This document shows, piece after piece, positions 7,505 through 17,600 of a DNA stretch of 21,215 nucleotides. Below the pieces are notes generated by a model that saw only the letters and a list, made by a program, of their open reading frames with translations, was not told the origin of the DNA and did no database searches. A program made the translations under genes and the position numbers. The stretch spans positions 1-21,215 of the forward strand of contig CABYOB010000010.1 of NCBI GenBank assembly GCA_902520385.1, in the 5' to 3' direction. Every line of letters starts with the position of its first letter. Within the stretch, counting starts at the first letter, position 1. The DNA is from an uncultured Bacteroidota bacterium. Its GTDB lineage: Bacteria; Bacteroidota; Bacteroidia; Flavobacteriales; TMED113.

Positions 7505-9271
7505 TTAATGTTCTTTTTCACCTTTACTCAAAGGTACATTTTGAGGAACAAAGTCTTCTTTTTTTCCTGGCTTTGAATAATCATAAGCCCATCTATGTAC
7601 AGTTGGTATTTCTCCAGGCCAATTCCCATGTATATGTTCCACGGGAGCAGTCCATTCTAACGTATTAGATTTCCATGGATTTTGAGGAGATTTAGTTCCT
7701 CTATACATACTATAAAAGAAATTAAAAAAGAATATTACTTGTATAATAGCACCTGTTATAGCAAAAAAACTAACTACCTCGTTTATACTAATCAATGACT
7801 CAAACATAGGATACGCTGTATTATCATAATATCTTCTTGGCAAACCAGCCATCCCCAAAAAGTGCATCGGGAAAAAAGTACCGTAAGCGCAAATAAATGT
7901 ACCCCAAAAATGAACATATCCTAATTTTAAATTCATAAGTCTACCATACATTCTAGGGTACCAATGATAAACACCTGCTAGCATTCCAAAAATTGCAGAT
8001 AAACCCATCACTATATGAAAATGAGCAACAACAAAATAAGTATCATGAACATTAATATCTAACGCACTATCACCTAATATTAGTCCAGTTAAACCACCTG
8101 TTATAAATGTAGACACCAATGCTATTGAAAATAACATAGCGGGAGTAAATTGCAAATTACCTCTCCAAAGAGTTGCTATATAGTTAAAAACTTTTATGGC
8201 TGATGGTATTGCTATCAACAAAGTTGTGAAAACAAAAACTGAACCTAAAAATGGATTCATTCCTGTAATAAACATATGGTGCCCCCAAACAATAAATGAT
8301 AAGAAACCTATTGCGAAAATAGAACCAATCATAGCTCTATATCCAAAAATTGGTTTTCTAGAGTTAGTTGCTATAATTTCTGAAGTTATTCCAAGAGCTG
8401 GTAAAAGAACAATATATACCTCAGGATGACCTAAAAACCAAAATAAATGCTGAAATAAAACTGGGCTTCCTCCGTCATGAGCTAAAACCTGCATAATTCC
8501 GTTCTCTGCTAACATGATGTCTGACAAATAAAAACTTGTACCCATTGTTCTATCAAAAACTAATAATAATGCAGCTGATAGTAAAACAGGAAATGATAAA
8601 ACACCCAAAATAGCAGTAACAAAAATAGCCCACATTGTTAATGGCATGCGTGTCATAGACATACCTTTTGTTCTTAAATTTAAAATTGTTACAATATAAT
8701 TAAGTCCGCCAAGTAAGGAAGAAACAATAAAAAGAGTCATACTGATAAGCCATAAATCCATTCCTAAACCCGAGCCATCTATAGCTAATTCCATTGCACT
8801 AAGAGGAGGATAAATAGTCCACCCAGCACTTGCTGGACCACCAGTTACAAAAAAAGAAGCTATCATTATAAGACTAGACAAAAAGAAAAACCAATATGAT
8901 AACATGTTCATGAATCCTGAAGCCATATCTCTAGCACCAAGTTGTAATGGTATTAATAAGTTAGCAAATGTCCCACTTAAACCTCCAGTTAAAACAAAAA
9001 ACACCATAATAGTTCCATGAATAGTTACTAAAGCCAAATAAGCATCTGGTGTCATAGCACCAGCTTCAGTTACATAATTAGAACCTAATAAAAATTCTAA
9101 TATTGGGTTTTTTGAACCTGGATTTGCAAGTTGCATTCTAAATAACGCTGATAAAACCATTGCTACAACCCCCATAAACATACCTGTTAATAAGAATTGC
9201 TTGGCAATCATTTTATGATCCATGCTAAATATATATTTTGAAAAAAAGTTTTCTTTATGATGGTGTCCCAT
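7505..9271 (-). CDS. ctaD: Cytochrome c oxidase subunit I (heme-copper, A-type)
   Basis: This is the 588-residue, multi-spanning catalytic subunit that reduces O2 and pumps protons. Expected heme ligands are His85 (TIHG) and His417/His419 in VVAHFHI. CuB ligands are His282 in GHPEVY and His331/His332 in WGHHMF, and Tyr286 is the cross-linked tyrosine. D-channel positions are kept (Asn104, Asp115, Asn122), as are Glu284 and the K-channel lysine Lys360. This places it in the A1 class. The usual Thr three residues before that lysine is Ser357. ATG 9271 follows the cox2 stop by 2 nt, which indicates tight coupling. Subunit III is not encoded in the window. The electron donor is the CuA subunit encoded just upstream. 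Confidence 0.97.
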   Translation of the reverse strand: MGHHHKENFFSKYIFSMDHKMIAKQFLLTGMFMGVVAMVLSALFRMQLANPGSKNPILEFLLGSNYVTEAGAMTPDAYLALVTIHGTIMVFFVLTGGLSGTFANLLIPLQLGARDMASGFMNMLSYWFFFLSSLIMIASFFVTGGPASAGWTIYPPLSAMELAIDGSGLGMDLWLISMTLFIVSSLLGGLNYIVTILNLRTKGMSMTRMPLTMWAIFVTAILGVLSFPVLLSAALLLVFDRTMGTSFYLSDIMLAENGIMQVLAHDGGSPVLFQHLFWFLGHPEVYIVLLPALGITSEIIATNSRKPIFGYRAMIGSIFAIGFLSFIVWGHHMFITGMNPFLGSVFVFTTLLIAIPSAIKVFNYIATLWRGNLQFTPAMLFSIALVSTFITGGLTGLILGDSALDINVHDTYFVVAHFHIVMGLSAIFGMLAGVYHWYPRMYGRLMNLKLGYVHFWGTFICAYGTFFPMHFLGMAGLPRRYYDNTAYPMFESLISINEVVSFFAITGAIIQVIFFFNFFYSMYRGTKSPQNPWKSNTLEWTAPVEHIHGNWPGEIPTVHRWAYDYSKPGKKEDFVPQNVPLSKGEKEH

Positions 9272-9273
9272 GG

Positions 9274-10485
9274 TTACATATTTTTAATCATTCTTGTTTC
9301 TGCCTGTTCTTTAAGCCAAATATCATACTCTTCTTGAGAAACAACAACTATTTTCATTTTCATATTATAATGCGCATTACCGCAAATTTTATTGCATAGT
9401 AATGAATAATCAAACTCTACATTACCTTGTTGTCCTTTTCCTTCAAGTATTCTATTAGCCTCTTTAACTTGTTTAATTATATCTGGATTTTTTCTCATCT
9501 CCTCAGTTGTCTTTGTAGGGGTAAAAACAAACTGAGTCGAAAGTCCTGGAACACAATTCATTTGAGCTCTAAAATGTGGCATATATGCAGAGTGTATGAC
9601 ATCTTGTGACCTAAATTTCATAGCAACTTTTTGATTCACGGGAAGATATAACTCTGCTACAACAATATCATCTTCACCTGACTTCCTTTCTTCTTCAGAA
9701 ATAGAATTATAATAAGCTTTAAACATTTTTTGTTTAGCTATATTTCTATCAATCCTATCTGAAATCGTTTTTTGTTTTCCAATATTCTTTTCAACTAATA
9801 ATTTTTCTTTATCAATAATAATTTTCTCATCTAAATCCTCTGATTGTATTTTATACATATTATCCGTGACAACTCCTAGGGGATTTGTTGGGGCATAAAA
9901 TCGAACATGTCCATCTCCTAATTTATTATCTTCCCCAGCATATCTAGCAGTCCAATTAAATTGTTTTGCATAAACCTCTATAAAAATTCCGCCTTTAGCG
10001 TTATTAACATTAGTAACATCTCCCCATACCATTAAACCATATACAATTAAACCAGATAGCACTACTGTTGGAACAGCTGTCCAAAAAATTTCTAATTTAT
10101 TATTATGACTAATAAAGTAAGCTTTCCTATTTTTTCTTCCTCTATATAAAAAAGCAAAACCAAATAAAACAGGATTTAAAATTAGGAAGACAACTATAAT
10201 TAGTCCCATTGTTGTATCCCATAATTGATCTATTAAAACACCGTGTTCAGATGCTGGATCTTGCAAAGTTAAATATCCCCATTGTGCTCTTTGCCAAAAG
10301 AAAAAAGCTACTAATGCAAAGCCTGAAATAAAAAGTAATATACCATTTATCTTATTTGACCTGTCTGTTACCTCATCTTTATTTTCGGCTAATCTTGAAG
10401 ATAACTCAATTAACCTAATAACTTGAAAGAAAGTTATTATAACTAAAAGGCCAATTACTATTTTTAAAATAAAATTTAAATCCAC
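9274..10485 (-). CDS. ctaC: Cytochrome c oxidase subunit II (CuA)
   Basis: The 403-residue protein starts at GTG 10485. It has four hydrophobic segments, two more than classical subunit II: about residues 5-27, 45-66, 90-113 and 132-154. The extra N-terminal pair is usual in Bacteroidota. The periplasmic cupredoxin domain carries the CuA ligands His298 (VIHSAYMPHF), Cys364, Cys368, His372 and Met375 in CNKICGNAHYNM. The Glu normally found between the two cysteines is Lys366 here. A Lys/Glu-rich insertion (roughly residues 215-260) precedes the conserved core. There is no cytochrome c domain at the C-terminus, so electrons must come from ACIII hemes or a separate carrier. It lies between actF (10-nt gap) and cox1 (2-nt gap). 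Confidence 0.95.
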   Translation of the reverse strand: MDLNFILKIVIGLLVIITFFQVIRLIELSSRLAENKDEVTDRSNKINGILLFISGFALVAFFFWQRAQWGYLTLQDPASEHGVLIDQLWDTTMGLIIVVFLILNPVLFGFAFLYRGRKNRKAYFISHNNKLEIFWTAVPTVVLSGLIVYGLMVWGDVTNVNNAKGGIFIEVYAKQFNWTARYAGEDNKLGDGHVRFYAPTNPLGVVTDNMYKIQSEDLDEKIIIDKEKLLVEKNIGKQKTISDRIDRNIAKQKMFKAYYNSISEEERKSGEDDIVVAELYLPVNQKVAMKFRSQDVIHSAYMPHFRAQMNCVPGLSTQFVFTPTKTTEEMRKNPDIIKQVKEANRILEGKGQQGNVEFDYSLLCNKICGNAHYNMKMKIVVVSQEEYDIWLKEQAETRMIKNM

Positions 10486-10495
10486 AGTTATTTAT

Positions 10496-11992
10496 TTAAT
10501 GTATATGTATTTCATGATGTTCACTCTCTCCTAACATAGGATGATTTTTTTGAATTAGTTGATATTTAGAAAGATTTCTAAAAACTACTAAAATGAAAAA
10601 TCCTAAAAATCCTAAAAACGTTCCTATCTCAACAAAACCTAGATGCCAATGATCATGCATAGTCCCTGGTGTAATCATAAGAAAAACATCAAAGAAATGA
10701 CCTAAAACAATAAGGCAAGCAACAAATAGTACTTTTCCTTTTGATCTTTTAGAAGAACGATTCATCAACAGTAAAAAAGGTGCTAAAAAGTTTATCATCA
10801 ATGTTATCATTACCAAAGGATAATAATAATCATATCTTTCTTGATAGTATGTGACTTCCTCTGGTATATTAGCATACCAAATCAACATATATTGGGCAAA
10901 CCAAAGATACGTCCAAAAAATACTAAAAGCTAATAAATATCTTCCGAAATCATGCATATGGCTATTGTTTAATTCTTTAAAGTATCCGTTGTACATTAAA
11001 TAAATTGTTATTATAGCAATAAAAGCACATGCAGTAACAAAAAAGGATGCTAAAGCATACCAAGAAAATAAAGTACTGAACCAATGAGTATCAATTGACA
11101 TAATCCAATCCCACCCAGCAAATGCTGATGTTATACCAAAAAACAAAACAAATGACACAGCAGTTTTATAACTTTTATTATACCACTTTGTTCCTCCCCC
11201 ATATTTATCTTCACTAAGAGAGTATTTTTTCAATAAGTATGCAAAACAATACCAACCAATCAAACAAATAAAGGTTCTAATAAGAAAAAAAGGAATATTT
11301 AAATATGCTGCTTTATTTGCAATTATTTCATCATAATAAGAATCTGAGGGGTCCATAATTCCTTCGGCCATCCAATGAAAAGTATGATGCCAGTGTAATC
11401 CTGCTGTAATAATTATAAAAATTAAAATTAAAGCTGCATATGGTATAAAAGAACTAATTGCCATGGGTATTCTGAGCAATAATGCAGACCAACCTGCTTG
11501 TGCAACATATTGAAGTGCCCACCAAAGAGTTGCAGCAACAGAAACCATTAGAAAAAATAAAGTACTTATTAATAAGCTAGACCAAGGTCTTTGGTGTTTC
11601 GCATGAAAATAATGCTTTGCTGCATAAACAACATCACTAACAGTATGTACATGATTTGGATCAATATGACAATGTAATTTTTTCTCAACCATATAAATAA
11701 GTTCTGAATAATCTTCTTTTTGATGATTGTTTATGTTTTTACTATCTTCTTCACTATTTTCAATTAATTGATCAAACTCATCTAAGTGAATATTCTTTTC
11801 TTCTTTAGTTTCTAATTTATATTTTGACTTATATTCTAGATTTAATTCTTTAGCTATTTTTTTTACAGTACTCTTTATTTTGTCATCACTAACAACGGTA
11901 AGTGATTGAAAAAAACCATAAGCCATCGCCACTAACCCAATGAGGATCAGAAAAAATGACAATCGTTTAATGTCTGTTGTTATATTATACAT
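10496..11992 (-). CDS. actF: ActF, alternative complex III membrane subunit
   Basis: This 498-residue integral membrane protein has one N-terminal helix (about 11-32), a polar region of about 110 residues and then some nine further hydrophobic segments. It is the smaller quinol:cytochrome c oxidoreductase membrane subunit, related to the NrfD-like ActC. Recognisable segments are RPWSSLLI, QYVAQAGWSALLLR, HHTFHWMAEGIMDP and GWDWIMSIDTHWFSTLF. The polar region is rich in Lys, Glu and Asp and ends in a His-bearing stretch (HCHIDPNHVH...YFHAKH). Homologues that I remember have a strongly His-rich loop here. The actE stop ends directly against its ATG with no gap, consistent with translational coupling. 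Confidence 0.93.
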   Translation of the reverse strand: MYNITTDIKRLSFFLILIGLVAMAYGFFQSLTVVSDDKIKSTVKKIAKELNLEYKSKYKLETKEEKNIHLDEFDQLIENSEEDSKNINNHQKEDYSELIYMVEKKLHCHIDPNHVHTVSDVVYAAKHYFHAKHQRPWSSLLISTLFFLMVSVAATLWWALQYVAQAGWSALLLRIPMAISSFIPYAALILIFIIITAGLHWHHTFHWMAEGIMDPSDSYYDEIIANKAAYLNIPFFLIRTFICLIGWYCFAYLLKKYSLSEDKYGGGTKWYNKSYKTAVSFVLFFGITSAFAGWDWIMSIDTHWFSTLFSWYALASFFVTACAFIAIITIYLMYNGYFKELNNSHMHDFGRYLLAFSIFWTYLWFAQYMLIWYANIPEEVTYYQERYDYYYPLVMITLMINFLAPFLLLMNRSSKRSKGKVLFVACLIVLGHFFDVFLMITPGTMHDHWHLGFVEIGTFLGFLGFFILVVFRNLSKYQLIQKNHPMLGESEHHEIHIH

Positions 11993-12589
11993 TTACTTTT
12001 CTTTATTTTGTAATTCATTTACATATAAAACTATCTTCCATCTCTCCTCATCTGAAACTAAATTATAATGAGGTCCCATAGCATTATAACCATAATATAT
12101 GGAATGATAAATATGACCATCTGTCAAATTTTTCATTGTAGTTTGAGATCTTGGTCTAATCATAACGTCATCAAAATAAGCAGGAATTGCACTATAAACA
12201 GGGTGAGTTATAGAACCTTTTCCATCACCTTTTTCACCATGACAATGTGCGCAAAACATTCCATATAATTGCTTTCCTTTCTCAATATTATCAGTATTTT
12301 TTTCAAAAGGGTTTTTTAATTCTATTGCCGCCCTTTTAAAATCATCTAAAGTATTCTCATATTCAAAAGGTAGAAAACCTCTAGGAATTGTTCCATGTAC
12401 CGGTTCTCTAGCGGACATACTGTCAGAAAAATTAGGATTCATTGTATAAGTCTGATATGCATGAGAATAATACATATCAGGCATATATTCGTATCCCCGA
12501 TGGGTTTTCTCCTTTATTCCATCAGAAGCAGCATCATTACATGACACTAAAACCAAACAAAGAAATATTAACACAAAATACCTACTCAT
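11993..12589 (-). CDS. actE: ActE, monoheme cytochrome c lipoprotein of ACIII
   Basis: The 198-residue product begins MSRYFVLIF and has a lipobox ending LVSC (Cys17), so it is anchored in a membrane by lipid. One c-type heme motif, CAHCH (Cys113, Cys116, His117), is followed by Met171 in YNAMGP as the likely sixth ligand. The preceding segment (YEYMPDMYYSHAYQTY...REPVHGTIPRGF) is a hallmark of ACIII ActE. In the complex it passes electrons from the ActA/ActB wire towards the oxidase. ATG 12589 is chosen over a TTG at 12610. It overlaps the end of actD by 8 nt, with the actD TAG lying just inside the actE start, right after a run of nine A residues. Confidence 0.95.
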   Translation of the reverse strand: MSRYFVLIFLCLVLVSCNDAASDGIKEKTHRGYEYMPDMYYSHAYQTYTMNPNFSDSMSAREPVHGTIPRGFLPFEYENTLDDFKRAAIELKNPFEKNTDNIEKGKQLYGMFCAHCHGEKGDGKGSITHPVYSAIPAYFDDVMIRPRSQTTMKNLTDGHIYHSIYYGYNAMGPHYNLVSDEERWKIVLYVNELQNKEK

Positions 12590-13244
12590 TTTTTTTTGGG
12601 TTTTTTCCAATTATTTTAAAAAATTTTTCAAGTAAACCATTATTTTTTTTACTTCTTATTTTCTTCTTATTTTTTTCCTTTTTTCTTTTTTCTTCAAACT
12701 CTTCTAATAATTCTGAATTTGAATTTTTTACTTTTATTTCCTGAGCTCCACTATTTTTAAGAATACTTTTTATCTCAGTAATTTTTTTTGAATCTGACTC
12801 ATGAATCTCCATAAGGAATTTGTCATCTGTTGTTCTTGGATCTGGGTTCCTTGAAGATGAACCAGGAAACAAACCACACCTAAATAAAAATGTAATTACC
12901 ATTAAATGAGCTGCAAAAAAAACTGTTGCCTCAAAGGTTACGGGAATAAATGCAGGTAAATTTTGTCCATATGAAAAGTTTGGCTTTCCACCTATAATCA
13001 TTGGCCAATCAGACACCATAACATACCACATCAATAATGTAATCAAAAAAGCACCTAACATTCCATACAAAAAAGAAGTAATTGCCAACCGACTGTATTT
13101 TAAACCCATAGCAGTATCTAAACCATGAACAGGGTAAGGAGAATAAACTTCATTTACTCTATGTCCTTTAGAAACTAATTTTTTTGTGGCATCTAAAAGA
13201 AGCTCATCATCAGCAAATAAACCATATATAATTTTATTACTCAT
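12582..13244 (-). CDS. actD: ActD, alternative complex III subunit (DUF3341)
   Basis: This 220-residue protein has a soluble N-terminal part (IIYGLFADDELLLDATKKL...YSPYPVHGLDTAMG), two membrane helices (about 57-75 and 101-122) and the loop GKPNFSYGQNLPAFIPVTFE. All of these are typical of the DUF3341/ActD family. It is a structural subunit that holds no cofactor and packs against the ActC/ActF membrane core. The last 45-50 residues form a Lys/Glu-rich tail (EEFEEKRKKEKNKKKIRSKK) that goes beyond the length I expect for the family. The actC stop lies 1 nt upstream of its ATG, and actE overlaps its end. Confidence 0.93.
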   Translation of the reverse strand: MSNKIIYGLFADDELLLDATKKLVSKGHRVNEVYSPYPVHGLDTAMGLKYSRLAITSFLYGMLGAFLITLLMWYVMVSDWPMIIGGKPNFSYGQNLPAFIPVTFEATVFFAAHLMVITFLFRCGLFPGSSSRNPDPRTTDDKFLMEIHESDSKKITEIKSILKNSGAQEIKVKNSNSELLEEFEEKRKKEKNKKKIRSKKNNGLLEKFFKIIGKNPKKNE

Positions 13245-13245
13245 T

Positions 13246-14610
13246 TTAATTTTTATTATACTTTGAACTTTTTGTTTTTACAATTGTTTTCAATTCAGCT
13301 TGGGCAATAACCGGAAAAGTTCTTGCATAAAGAAGAAAAAGAACTAAGAAAAATCCAATAGTGCCAACAAAAATTCCTATATCAACAAAAGTTGGTGAAA
13401 ACATAGACCAACTTGATGGTAAAAAATCCCTATGTAACGATGTAACAATAATTACAAATCTTTCAAACCACATACCTATATGAACAAAAAGTGCAATTAT
13501 AAATGTAAATAGTATGTTTGTTCTAAGTTTTTTAAACCACATTAATTGAGGGGAAATCACATTACAGGTCATCATTGCCCAATATGACCACCAATAAGGT
13601 CCAGTAGCTCTATTTAAAAAAGCATATTGCTCATATTCAACACCTGAATACCATGCAATGAATAACTCAGTAATATAAGCACAACCTACTATCGAACCTG
13701 TTACAAGAATAATAATGTTCATATATTCAATATGTGTCATAGTAATATAGTCCTCAAGACTAACAACTTTTCTAGCGATTAAAAGTAATGTTTGGCACAT
13801 GGCAAAACCACCAAAAATTGCTCCTGCAACGAAATAAGGTGGAAAAATTGTGGTATGCCAACCAGGAATTACTGATGTTGCAAAGTCCATACTAACAATC
13901 GAATGAACAGATAATACTAATGGTGTACATAAACCAGCTAACACTAAAGACATGACTTCATGTCGTTGCCAATGCTTGGCTTTTCCGCTCCATCCAAATG
14001 ATAAAAATGAATATACTTTTCTTGCTATAGGCTTAACCGCTCTATCTCTAATCATTGCGAAATCAGGAATTAACCCCATATACCAAAAAACTAATGATAC
14101 CGAAAAATAAGTTGAAATAGCAAAAACATCCCATAGTAAAGGTGAATTAAAATTCACCCAAAGAGGTCCAAATTGATTTGGTAATGGAAATATCCAATAC
14201 CCCATCCATAACCTACCCATATGAATTAAAGGAAATAATCCCGCCTGCATAACTGCAAATATTGTCATAGCCTCTGAGGTTCTATTTATAGATAATCTCC
14301 ATTGTTGTCTAAAAAGTAACAAAACTGCGGAAATTAAAGTGCCAGCGTGACCAATACCTACCCACCAAACAAAATTAGTAATATCCCAAGCCCAACCTAC
14401 TGTATTATTAAGCCCCCATACACCAATCCCTGTACCAATAGTGTAAGCAATACAACCAAAACCCCACAGCATTGCCATTGCTGATACTATAAATAAAGAC
14501 CACCACCATTTATTTGCACTGGTCTCTATTGGCCTAGAAATATCAACAGTTATGTCGTGTAAATCTTTCTTGCCGGTAATTAAAGGTTTTCGAACAGCTG
14601 ATCTATACAT
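13246..14610 (-). CDS. actC: ActC, NrfD-like quinol-interacting membrane subunit of ACIII
   Basis: The 454-residue polytopic protein belongs to the NrfD/PsrC-like family, with about ten hydrophobic helices. Conserved stretches include VWWVGIGHAGTLISA, PLIHMGRLWMGYW, NFNSPLLWDVFA, HSIVSMDFATSVIPGWHTTIFPPYF and MWFERFVII. In ACIII this subunit carries the menaquinol oxidation site next to ActB and is thought to take part in proton movement. It is the largest membrane subunit and sits between actB (6-nt gap) and actD (1-nt gap). The start at ATG 14610 gives the usual cytoplasmic N-terminus before the first helix. Confidence 0.96.
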   Translation of the reverse strand: MYRSAVRKPLITGKKDLHDITVDISRPIETSANKWWWSLFIVSAMAMLWGFGCIAYTIGTGIGVWGLNNTVGWAWDITNFVWWVGIGHAGTLISAVLLLFRQQWRLSINRTSEAMTIFAVMQAGLFPLIHMGRLWMGYWIFPLPNQFGPLWVNFNSPLLWDVFAISTYFSVSLVFWYMGLIPDFAMIRDRAVKPIARKVYSFLSFGWSGKAKHWQRHEVMSLVLAGLCTPLVLSVHSIVSMDFATSVIPGWHTTIFPPYFVAGAIFGGFAMCQTLLLIARKVVSLEDYITMTHIEYMNIIILVTGSIVGCAYITELFIAWYSGVEYEQYAFLNRATGPYWWSYWAMMTCNVISPQLMWFKKLRTNILFTFIIALFVHIGMWFERFVIIVTSLHRDFLPSSWSMFSPTFVDIGIFVGTIGFFLVLFLLYARTFPVIAQAELKTIVKTKSSKYNKN

Positions 14611-14616
14611 TATTAA

Positions 14617-17600
14617 TTAATTTTTATTTCTAACTTTTGTTTTATAAAACACAGATGGTTGAGTATTTAATTCTTCTAATAAAGCATAAGTTCTAGGATG
14701 TTTTTTTTCCTTACTTATTCTACTTTTTTCATCTAATGCATCACCAAAAACTATAGCACCAGTATCACATGCTGTTTCACACGCACAATTAATCTCCCCG
14801 TCTCTAACTTTTCTTCGTTCTTTTTTAGCATCTAATTTTGTCTTTTGTATATTCTGAATACACATAGAACATTTTTCCATAACTCCCCTAGCTCTAACGG
14901 TAACATCAGGATTTAAAACCATCTTACCCAAGTCATCATTCATATTAAAATCAAAATCATCATTGTCTTTATAGTTAAACCAATTAAACCTTCTAACTTT
15001 ATACGGACAATTATTCATGCAATACCTGGTTCCAATACATCTGTTATATGTCATTTGATTTAAACCTTCATTAGAATGTGTTGTCGCAGCAACAGGACAA
15101 ACATTTTCACAAGGAGCTTGATTACAATGCTGACACATTACAGGTTGAAATACTACTTCTAAATTTTCAGCGACAGAGGGCTCTTCCATAAGTTTATACA
15201 TTTCAATAGCACCTATGCCCTGTTCACTTGCTAAATCTTTATTCATATCACTAGAATAATATCTATCAATTCTTAGCCAATGCATGTCTCTATTTTTCCT
15301 CACCTCTTCTTTTCCTACAACAGGAACATTATTTTCAGCATGACAAGCTATAACACAAGCGCCACAACCATTACATTTATTTAAATCAATAGACATATTC
15401 CAAAAATGTACTGACGGCTTATGTTCCTGATAAAGATTTAATTCACTTGCAGCAACTGATCCTTTGTATGATTCAAGTTTAAAGTCTTTATTTCCAGATT
15501 TAGGATTCTTAAGATATTCATTAAGAGTAGTTTCTTTTACAATACTTCTTCCCATCATGGTATGACTATTCTGAGTACAAGCATATTCATGTTCAACACC
15601 TTTTACTTTTTCAATAGTAAAATTATTCTTATGTACTAAACTTAATTTCTTATATAATTCAAAAGCACTAACGCCTACTCCATTTGCTACTTTCCCACTA
15701 TTTTCCCTACCATACCCAAATGCCATTCCTAACACATTTTCTTTTTGACCTGGTTGAATATACACAGGTACTTTTAAAATAATATTTTCAACATTTTCAT
15801 CAAATTTAATATTCACAACATCACCATTCAACCCACCATTTGCAACGTGCCAATTTTTAAGCCCCAAACTCTTAGCATGTGCTGGACTAATTGTAAGATA
15901 ATTATCCCAAGTAACCTTTGTTATTGGATCAGGCAACTCTTGTAACCAAGGATTATTAGATTGATAACCACTACCCATTGAACCTTTAGAATATAATACT
16001 AAAAATACATCATTAGAATTTTTAGTATTCACATTATTTTCTTTCAATATATTAATTGCTGTATCAGATGAAAATACTAAATTTCTTTTTTCATAATCAA
16101 CCTCACAAAAGCCATCATGCAAAATTTTATTCCACGATTTATTATAACCTAAAGACTTATAAAAAGACTTTAAAAAATCATAATAAGTGGCTTGACTATT
16201 CATCCACTTTAATAAATTTTGTTCTACTTGTCTAGAATTAAATATTGGATTAATGGTTGGTTGCTGAATAGAATAAACAGCAGAATAAGGCTTTGCATCA
16301 CCCCATGATTCTAAATAATGAGATTTTGGACAAACATAATCCATCAATCTTGTTGTTTCATTTAAAGAATCAGACATTGATACTTTAAGTTTAATGTTAT
16401 TTAATTGATTAATAACTGAGGGGTGGTTGTAAGCTATATTTACATCATTTATAATGACCGCACCCACTTTATTATTTTCTACGTCTTTAATAAATTTCTG
16501 AAAATTAGAATTAATAGAACTATACAAATTAGACTTATTATTATAATCAATTGTTTTTGAGTAATTGTCTAGTAAATAGTTTATAGCATTCACAACAATT
16601 TGATGTTCTGTATTGCTACTTCCTGAAATCACTAAGCTTTTACCTTTATTTTTCAACAGATCCTCACAAACATTATCAAGAATCGCCTTATGTTTTTTGT
16701 TTATTATTTCTAAATTACTTTGCGACATACTAATTTTAGAGTACAAATAATTTAAATAATTTAATTGCTCATCTGGATTTGTTGGAATTCTTTTATCAGA
16801 ATTTGAGCCTGTTAAAGATAACAGGGACTCAAATTGATAATGCTTAGACATATTTTTACCTGGATTTCTAAGCTGACTATACTTTCTTCCATAGCTGGAA
16901 TCTAACCAATCTCCTAAAAAATCCGCCTCAAAAGAAACAACAACTTTTGCTTTATGAAAATTATATGTAGGGATAAAACTTTCACCAAAACACTTACTAT
17001 TAGACTCCAAAATAGCAGATTTTGATATAGAGTCAGAATAAACTATTTCAGTTGTTCTGAATTTTTTAGAAAAAGTATTTAGAATTTCTTTAAAAGAAGG
17101 ACTAATTATTGTTGAACTTAAAAAAACTATTTTTTTTCCTTTTTTTGACGTTTCTTTTAAAGCTTTTTTAATCTCAGAATCTAATTTATTCCAAGTAATT
17201 TCTTTATTGTTTTTCAATGGATTCTTAATCCTATTTGAATCATATAAAGACAACACACTTGCATATCCTCTAGAATTTAAACCTCCGCCAAATTGATTGT
17301 TTTTTTCGTAATCTTTGTTTGTAGTAACTGAAATAGGTCGCCCTTCCCTAGTTTTAACCAAAATATTCGCAAAATTATTTTCTTGAAAGTAAGAGCTTGC
17401 ATAAAAATTTGCAACACCTGGTATAATTTCTTCTGGTTGATTTAAGTATGGCACAGATTTAACAACTGGCGCTTCACATGAGGATAGGACTGCTGCAGCG
17501 GTACTAAATCCTAAAAATTTTAAAAAATCTCTTCTACTAGTGTTATTTGAATTTTCATTTTGGTTGGAAACAAAATGATCTAGAGGAAGCTTTTCTGAAA

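Noticed and set aside
12642..12700. T-rich stretch as a terminator or regulatory poly-T tract
   Set aside because: It lies inside the actD reading frame and encodes its Lys-rich tail. No GC-rich stem precedes it.
12442..12744. Plus-strand 100-residue hydrophobic, Phe-rich ORF
   Set aside because: It is the complement of the Lys-rich actD tail and the actE start. The Phe-rich composition comes from reading A-rich codons backwards.
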